Shown here in pieces: positions 56,629 to 64,000 of a stretch of 64,000 bases of DNA. The DNA is from Bubalus kerabau (Eukaryota; Chordata; Mammalia; Artiodactyla; Bovidae): assembly GCF_029407905.1 (NCBI RefSeq), contig NC_073637.1, positions 54,870,501 to 54,934,500 of the forward strand, given 5' to 3'. The notes beneath the pieces are model-generated. The model worked only from the letters and a program-made list of their open reading frames with translations. It did no database searches and was not told the origin of the DNA. The translations under genes were made by a program, and so were the position numbers. How positions within the stretch are numbered: the stretch's first letter is position 1; each line of letters opens with the position of its first letter.

Positions 56629-58996
56629 GAGTCAAGAGATACCTGGAGTAATAGGAAAATTTGGCCTTGGACTACAAAATGAAGCAGGACAAAGGCTAAC
56701 AGTTTTGCCAAAGGAACACACTGGTCATAGCAAACACCCTCTTCCAACAACACAAGAGAAGATTCTACACATGGACATCACCAAATGGTCAATACCAAAA
56801 TCAGAATGATTATCTACTTTGCAGCCAAAGATGGAGAAGCTCTATACAGTCAGCAAAAACAAGACCAGGAGCTGACTGTGGCTCAGATCAAGAACTGCTT
56901 ATTACAAAATTCAGACTTAAATTGAAAAAAGTAGGGAAAACCACTAGAACATTCAGGTATGACCTAAATCAAATCCCTTACGATTATAGAGTGGAAGTTA
57001 CAAATAGATTCAATGGATTAGGACTGATAGACAGAGTACCTGAAGAACTATAGATGGAGGTTTATGACACTGTACAGGAGGAAGTGATCAAAACCATCTC
57101 CAAGAAAAAGAAATGCAAAAAGGCAAAATGGTTTTCCAAGGAGGCCTTACAAATAGTTGAGTAAAGAAAAGAAGTGAAAGGCAAAGGAGAAAAGGAAAAA
57201 TGTACCCATTTGAATGCAGAGTTCCAAAGAATAGCAAGAAGAGATAAGAAAGCCTTCCTCAGTGATTAATGCAAAGAAATATGGGAAAAAAATAGAATGG
57301 GAAAGACTAGAGATCTCTTCAAGAAAATTAGAGATACCAGGGGAAATTTTCATGCAAAGATGGGAACAATTAAGGACAGAAATGTTATGGACCTAACAGA
57401 GGCAGAAGATATTAAGAAGAGGTGGCAAGAATACACAGAAGAGGTATTCAAAAAAGATTTCCACACCCAGATAATCATGATGGTGCGATCACTCACCTAG
57501 AGCCAGCTATCCTGGAATGCAAAGTCAAGTGGGCCTTAGGAAGCATCATCATGAACAAATCTAGTGGAGGTGATGGAATTCCATTTGAGCTATTTCAAAT
57601 CCTAAAAGGTGATGCTGTTAAAGTGCTGCACTCATTACACCAACAAATTTGGAAAACTAAGCAGTGACCACAAAACTTAAAAAGGTCAGTTTTCATTCCA
57701 TTCACAAAGAAAGGCAATGCCAAAGAATGTTCAAACTACCACACAATTGCACCTATCTCACACGCTTGCAAAGTAATGCTCAAAATTCTCCAAGCTAGGA
57801 TTCAACAGTATATCAATCAAGAACTTCCAGATGTTGAAGCTGGATTTAGAAAGGGCAGAGAAAGCAGAAGTCAATTGCCAGTATCGTCTGGATCATACAA
57901 AAAGCAAGAGTATTCCAGAAAAACATCTACTTCTGCTTCATTGACTATGCTAAAGCATTTGTGTGGATTACAATAAATTGTGGAATATTCTTAAAGAGAA
58001 GGGAGTACCAGACCACCTTACCTGCCTCCTGAGAAATCTGTATGCAGGTCAAGAAGCAACAGTTAGAACCAGACATGTAACAACAGACCGGTTCCTAACT
58101 GGGAAAGGAGCACTTCACAGTTGTATACTTTAACCTTGGTTATTTAATTTATATGTGGATTCCATTATGTGAAATGCTGGGCTGGATAAAACAAGTTGAA
58201 TCAAGATTGCAGGGGAAATATCAACAACTTCAGGTATGCAGATGACACCACCCTTAGGATACAAAGTGAAGAGGAACTGAAGAGTCTCCTGATGAAAGTG
58301 GAAGAGGAGAGTGAAAAACTCACAGACTTAAAACTCAACACTCAGAAATGAAGATCCTGGCATCCAGTACCATCATTTCATGGCAAATAGATGGAAAAAC
58401 AATGGAGACAATAACAGACTTTATAAATCACTGCAGATGGTGACTGCAGCCATGAAATTAAAAGATGCTGGCTCCTTTAAAGAAAAACTATGACCAACCT
58501 AGACAGCATATTAAAAAGCAGAGACATTACTTTGCCAACAAAGGTCCATCTAGTCAGGGCTATGGGTTTTCCAGTAGTCTCCAGTAGATGTGAGAGTTGG
58601 ACCATAGCTCAGCACCAAAGAATCAATGCTTTTGAGCTGTGGTATTGGAGAATACTCCTGAGAGTGCCTGGGACTGCAAGGAGACAAAACCAGGCAATCC
58701 TAAAGGAAATCAGTCCTGAATATTCACTGGAAGGACTGATGCTGAAGCTGAAGCCAATAATTTGGCCACCTGATACGAAGGGTAGACTCATTAGAAAAGA
58801 CTCTGATGCTGGGAAAGACTGAAGGCAGGAGGAGTAGGGGGTGACAGAAGATAAGATAGTTGGATGGAATCACCAACTCAATGGACATGAGCCTGAGCAA
58901 GGTTCAGTTGTTGGTAAAAGACAAGGAGGCCTGGCATGCTGCAGTCCACGGGGTTGCACAGAGTGGGACATGACTTAGCAACTGCACTGAAATGAA
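56629..58996 (+). mobile_element. BovB LINE, 5'-truncated in the endonuclease
   Basis: Starts in the endonuclease (GAGTCAAGAGATACCTGGAG) and ends with a degraded tail (ACTGCACTGAAATGAA). ORF pieces lie at 57297-57500, 57422-57667, 57776-57976 and 58490-58822, all in different frames with stops. The catalytic box GGTATGCAGATGACACCACC (YADD) is intact near 58233. PEEL-type subfamily. Dead. Confidence 0.93.
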
Positions 58997-59149
58997 GGCA
59001 ATGTTTGTAACACCCAAACATCATGCAAAATAACATAGCAACTTTGCAGAACTCTTTTGACAGTGTCATAATGTTCCACCTACCATAACCAGACAATACA
59101 TTAACCCCACTGCTATGAATTTTTCCAAGTGAAATTAAAACTTCTGTTT
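58997..59149. other. Unassigned sequence
   Basis: No gene. Confidence 0.4.
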
Positions 59150-59835
59150 TAATAAAACACATAGGCAAATATTCATAACAGCTACATTCATAATTGCCCA
59201 AAACCAGCAAAATATTATTCTTCTGGTTAAAAGATATATAAGTGATGTTAAATTCATACAATAAAACACTTCTGAAAAATTAAGAAGAGTAAACTGAGAA
59301 GATTCAGATCTATTATGCTAAGTGAAAGATGTTAGACTCAAAAAATCGCATTCTGCATGCTTCCAATTATATGACTTTCTGGAAAAACGAAACTGTAAGG
59401 ACAGAGGACAGATCAGCAACTTACAAAGGTTGTGTAGAAGGGAGGGTTTAACTACAAAGTGAAAGAAAGTGAAGTTGTTCAGTCATGTCCAATTCTTCGC
59501 AACCCTATGGACTGACTGTAACTCACCAGGCTCCTCTGTCCACGGGATTTTCCAGGCAAGAATACTGAAGTGGGTTGCCTTTTCCTCCTCTAGGGGATCT
59601 TCTCGACCCAGGGATCAAACTTAGGTCTTCCACATTGCAGGCAGACTCTTTGCTATCTGAGCCACCAGGGAATCCCCTAACTATAAAAGGCATGAGAGAA
59701 TTCTGAGGGGTGATGAAACTCTTCCATATTTCAACTATGGGAGTAGTTGTGAAAATGCTCCAGTTTGTCAAAATGCTTAGGACTCTATTCTAAAAACAGT
59801 TTTACTAATTATGCCTCAGTAAATACAACTGAAAA
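59150..59835 (+). mobile_element. Ancient L1 3' end (L1M type), strongly decayed
   Basis: Ordered words: TCATAATTGCCCAAAACCAG, TATTATGCTAAGTGAAAGAT, GGGGTGATGAAACTCTTCCA, ATTATGCCTCAGTAAATACA. A Bov-tA lies inside. Confidence 0.6.
59459..59677 (-). mobile_element. Bov-tA SINE nested in old L1, TSD with one mismatch
   Basis: Reversed body and head. TAACTACAAA at 59449-59458 and TAACTATAAA at 59678-59687 form the TSD. Confidence 0.92.
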
Positions 59836-61663
59836 AAACAGAGAGAAGTGAAAGGAGAAGACAGAATCATGTGACATTCAGTGACTCATGACATTTGTGG
59901 GTCTTTGTCTGGGAATCTTGAGTGGATGCTGTCCAATTCAGGAAGTGTACTGCTTGATATGTATTTCTTGAAAAAACTTTCTTTATGATTTTATCTGTCT
60001 GGAGACTCCTGAGAAAACTTCTAGATCCTCCAAAAGAAAATGTGTTCAGACTGTGTATTGTCTGGCTTTGCAAACCTGGATTGCAAAAATCTATGCCTTA
60101 TTACTTAACTGCTTTGGTAGTATATAATAATGCTTGCTATGGTCCTTTCTAACAAGGGTCAAAATCTGTCTTAACATTAGTATCATTTCTATGAACTAGG
60201 TCTCTGGACTGAAGCTCTTTCAGAAGTTACTGTGGTTTATTTATCTGAAAAGCTATCTTTATTATTTACAATTCTGGATATACTATATTAAACCTTTACA
60301 GTAATGGATCAACCTGTAAAAGAGAAGAATCAAGGACTGGAGTGTGATCTGAGATGTACAGGCTACCTAATGATGAACACATATGGCTACAGGGTATAAA
60401 TTCCTTTAAGAGTTCACCTAGTGACCATAAGAGCTAAGAGCAAAGCTTTTGACTATGGGAACTGACAGTTCTTAGACAGTTTTGCAAATTTCAGTTTTAA
60501 TCTGCCATTCATTCATTCTATTTCACTTACAACTAGACTGACAAAACAAGGAAGTGTCTAGGTGATAGAACTACCAGAGTTCCTTAATCACTTTTGCACT
60601 GAATAAGTAGGGGGCTCTCCTAATTGCAGTTCAAACAACTGCCTTTTGATAGGGTAAAGCTTTTAGCCATCCAGAAAAAAAAAAAAAAGAACATGTCAAT
60701 ATCCAATAGAAGGAGGCAACTGTATGGAAACTGTGCAAATGGATCCTGAGATGTTGATTTTTAGGTACTGCCAAAGTTACACTTTAGCCAGAGTTATGAG
60801 GTAGGCAGAGAGGACATCACAGAAAAATCCTCAGAAATTTTCAGTGACCAGAAACACGAGCAAAGGCAAACAGTGGGGGAAAAACTGAGTAGTAAGAAGT
60901 CCAGCCCCACTAATTATTTTTTCAGTGCATACAATAAAGGCACCTGTACTGAAGAAGTGATTGGTAATAATGTTACTGAATTTTTACTCTTGCACTGATT
61001 CTCAACTAATGTAGGACAAGAAGGGGTATTGCTCCCTATGAAAAATTTGGAAATGGGTGAAACTATATTTTGGGTTGTTAAAAGTAAGATAAAGAAGTCA
61101 ATTGACATTTAGTACCTTGAAACCAGGGATGCTGTATCAGTGCACAGGATAGAATTGCATACTAAAAAGCCCAAATGCTAATAGTGACCTCATTGATAGA
61201 TAATGAAGGATTTTCTATATATACATCCTTTATATATCCTAGGAAATTTAGGAAGAACACAAGTTAAAATGCGGCCGAGTAAGGAAATTTGCTTTAGATC
61301 TACAAAGCACAACTTGTAGTACAATTTATATTTTCCTCATTGAGACATCTCCCCTGACTGCTTCAGAGGGAAAATTCACTTAACACTGTAAAATAAATAG
61401 GCTCTGGCTTCATTGGTAGAGTAATAGGGAATAGGCTTAAAAATTATGGTTTTAATTGATGCAAGGACTTTTAGGATAATCAAAACATGTGTGGGTAGAG
61501 GATTTGTTGAATACTTTGGGGAAAGATTTATCTTTGTAATTACATTTTCTTTTGCCTAACCTTAAAACTATTCTGCATATACTAGCACACACAGACTAAT
61601 AAAAAGGCATACTCCAGGAAGATTTAGGAGTTGATGGAAATAACCATAGTATTAACCATTCTC
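59836..61663. other. Unassigned AT-rich DNA
   Basis: About 1.8 kb with no gene and no recognised repeat; a poly-A run lies at about 60676-60689. Confidence 0.5.
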
Positions 61664-61676
61664 CATAGCATTAAAT

Positions 61677-61894
61677 TAAATGGGACTTCCCTGGTGGCTC
61701 AGATGGTAAAGTGTCTGCCTATAATGAGGGAGACATGGGTTCAATCCCTGGGTTGAGAAGATCTCCTGGAGAAGGAAATGGCAACCCACCCCAGTATTCT
61801 TGCCTGGAAAATCTCATGGACGGAGGAGCTTGGTAGGCTACAGTCCATGGTGTTGCAAAGAGTCGGACACGACTGAGCTACTTCACTTCTACTT
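61677..61894 (+). mobile_element. Bov-tA SINE with perfect TSD
   Basis: Head GGGACTTCCCTGGTGGCTC and body. The 13-bp TSD CATAGCATTAAAT lies at 61664-61676 and 61895-61907. Confidence 0.95.
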
Positions 61895-61907
61895 CATAGC
61901 ATTAAAT

Positions 61908-62399
61908 ATTGTGTAATACACTTTACTTGGTAGCTTTGTCTTTTAATATCTTTTAAATTGGGTAAAAATATATTTTTTGATAAATGAAAATTATTGTTAT
62001 TTTATAAAGATTCAAATAGGTTTCTTTAAATTATACCATTTAATGTTACAAATTTATAGAATTTTTCAGTTTATAGTCACTAGTCAACATACATATATTA
62101 CTATAACTAAAACAAAAAAAAATAAATAAGGAATATTCATGTGAAATTCCAAAATATGCAAATCTACAAAGACAAAACATGGATTAGTAATTATCCAGAA
62201 CTGAGAGTAAATTGAGTAGGAGAAGAGTGCTTGTGGTTTTCTTTTAGGGGGAAAAGTACTCTAAAATTTAATAGTTATGAATATACAAAAGCCACTGAAC
62301 TGTATAATTTAAGTGGGTTAATTTTATAATTGTGAATACCTCAGTAAAGCTTTTTTAAAAAGCATATAAGGAAGACTAAATTAAACACTGATACTTTGG
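61908..62399. other. Unassigned AT-rich DNA
   Basis: No gene or recognised repeat. Confidence 0.45.
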
Positions 62400-62850
62400 T
62401 ATAAGGCTGGGTGATGTGGCCATGGCCCAGGTACAGCCACAGTTGAAAGGTCCTTTCTGCCATAGCTGCTCAGGAGAGATCCTCTCTGCCTTCCAGGTTA
62501 ACTGCTTTGCAGGAAGCTTCCAGAACCCTTATTTCAAATGACATGCAGCACTGGGGTGACCACAAACCCTCAACCAAAGCTGGGTCCTTGGAGTCTCTCC
62601 CTCAAACCTAAGGATATAGTTCTGGATGGTCACTAATGCCCTTGACGGCCAGGAGACCCCAACCACCTTCAGAATCTCTGTTCCTCCTGTCCCTGCCCAG
62701 CCCCAATGTAGGTCCACTCATCCCTTTTAGGAGAGCTTTCACAGTGGTCCTAGGCTAGGCAACAGGGACAGGGAGGGACAGTCAATGATCACTTGGCCTG
62801 GCATCACCTGCTTCCTCCCCATCCTGTGGGCCTAGAAAATTTTCAGCTGT
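62400..62850. other. GC-richer unassigned block
   Basis: About 450 bp of clearly higher GC than anything nearby, with few A/T runs and no recognised repeat. Frames on both strands are interrupted: the longest minus one is 62529-62717, and a plus one starting at about 62420 (MAQVQPQLKGPFC) stops after about 40 codons. Either a decayed retrocopy, an unrecognised repeat or a conserved noncoding element. I cannot assign it. Confidence 0.4.
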
Positions 62851-63214
62851 AGAAGGGTTTTTATAATTATACATTTTTGCAGCTTTAAAACAAATGGAAG
62901 TCTTATCTCAATTTTTTAAAGGTAATAATTTGTGTAGTGGAAATACACACTAGATAAAAACAAAACTTTTCTTTCTACTAAGCTGTTGCAATGAAATCAT
63001 AGGTACTTACACTCTAAATTTACATAAAAACTGTTGTAAGCATATCAATGTAAAACCTAAGTGTTTAGTTTTTATGTAAAGAGAGAAAACTTTGTTTTGT
63101 TGCAAACTAAGCAAATTAACTCTAAAGATTGTTTGTAAGATTTAGTGTGCAAAATAACAAGACTTTTTGAAAAGAGAAAGTACTTGGCATATTAGATATT
63201 AAAACAAAATATCT
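62851..63214. other. Unassigned AT-rich DNA
   Basis: No gene. Confidence 0.45.
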
Positions 63215-63810
63215 ATATATTATTCAGACACAATGAAGAATGAAATAATATAATACCAATTTCAGCAACATGGATGGATCCAAAGATTGTCATACTGAGT
63301 GAAATAAGTCAGACAGAGAAAGATATATATCAATGATATCACTTGTACGTGGAATCTTAAAAGGTATGAAAGTGAAAGTGAAGTCGCTCAGTCCTGTCCG
63401 ACTCTTAGCGATCCCATGGACTGCAGCCCACCAGGCTCCTCTGTCCATGGGAATTTCCAAGCAAGAGTACTGGAGTGGGGTGCCATTGCCTTCTCCAATA
63501 TAAATGAACTTAATTACAAAACAGATATAGACTCACAGATGTAGAAAACAAACGGTTGCCAAGGGGAAAAGGATGGGGGAGGGATAAATTAGGATGTTGG
63601 GATTTACATATAAACACTACTATATAAAATAGATAATCAACAAGAACCTACTATATAGCAGAGGGAACTCTATTCAACAACTCTATAATGACCTATATGG
63701 GAATAGAATCTAAAAAAGAATGAATATATGTATATGTATAACTGACTCACTGCTGTACACTGGAAACTAACACAACATTGTAAATCCACTATATTCCAAT
63801 GAAAAGCAAA
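63215..63810 (+). mobile_element. L1 3' end (artiodactyl type)
   Basis: Words GAGTGAAATAAGTCAGACAG, AGACTCACAGATGTAGAAAA, AATAGATAATCAACAAGAAC, TATAACTGACTCACTGCTGT and CCACTATATTCCAATGAAA. Interrupted by a Bov-A unit. Confidence 0.87.
63366..63498 (-). mobile_element. Bov-A monomer SINE nested in L1
   Basis: Reversed unit with GTGAAAGTGAAGTCGCTCAG start and TGCCATTGCCTTCTCC end. Confidence 0.92.
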
Positions 63811-64000
63811 GAAAAAGGAATAAACTAAATGTTCATTATGAGAGTTGGTAATGAAACAAGAAAAAAATACAAAATAATAGCACAGAGATTTGAAAAACTA
63901 CATAGAAAAAACAGAGAAATAAATCAGATTACAGATTGATTCAAAGTTTTAATTATAAAAGCTATCACTAAACTTTTTTAAAGGTGTCTTTGCTGACTAA
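63811..64000. other. Unassigned AT-rich DNA
   Basis: Nothing recognised to the end of the window. Confidence 0.45.

Overview
This window reads as intergenic DNA from a ruminant nuclear genome, most likely a bovid and cattle-like. The basis is the combination of ruminant-restricted retrotransposons: BovB (RTE-type LINE with ACTGA-repeat 3' ends), Bov-tA SINEs (tRNA-Glu-like head), Bov-A and Bov-A2 SINEs, two CHR-2 type SINEs, an L1_BT-type young L1 and ruminant endogenous-retrovirus LTRs. I cannot separate Bos from Bison, Bubalus, Ovis or Capra by eye. I see no host protein-coding exon, no tRNA, rRNA or other functional RNA gene and no CpG island. The background is AT-rich. The only reading frames with recognisable protein homology belong to retrotransposons, and all but one short partial frame are broken.

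Layout. 1-1236: 3' part of a young L1 (intact end of ORF2, 3' UTR, poly-A). 2923-4998: truncated BovB on minus. 6576-8008: Bov-A2, CHR-2 and Bov-tA insertions. 8047-15827: two near-full-length BovB copies in opposite orientation, separated by about 1.1 kb, forming an inverted repeat with arms of about 3.2 kb. 16028-17575: solo class I LTR with an internal Bov-A2, then Bov-A and a BovB 3' end. 19482-24860: BovB split by a class II type solo LTR, abutting an old L1 with an inverted 5' part. 26324-31066: near-full-length BovB on minus that took in four later insertions, one of which (a solo LTR) carries a further BovB tail. 32261-34694: L1 whose 5' UTR is joined directly to the 3' part of ORF2, bounded by a 15-bp target-site duplication (TSD). 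35110-36592: LTR-like sequence and a BovB tail. 40684-41689: two copies of one LTR facing tail to tail, a palindrome with a 15-bp centre. 42240-44220: decayed L1 3' ends with SINEs. 44.2-53 kb: mostly unassigned AT-rich DNA with MIR remnants, a CHR-2 SINE, a short L1 3' end and SINEs. 54395-59835: L1 and BovB fragments with SINEs. 61677-63810: Bov-tA, a GC-richer unassigned block and another L1 3' end.

Nothing here forms a pathway or operon. The content is layered retrotransposition: autonomous LINEs (BovB, L1) supply the machinery, and the SINEs are inferred to have used it. Many insertions can be ordered from nesting and TSDs. I did not find a new defence, secretion or biosynthetic system. 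The observations most worth checking are structural: the two large inverted repeats (8047-15827 and 40684-41689), the L1 5'UTR/ORF2 fusion, the nested stack at 26-31 kb, catalytic-residue changes in individual BovB copies, and the unassigned GC-richer block at 62.4-62.85 kb.
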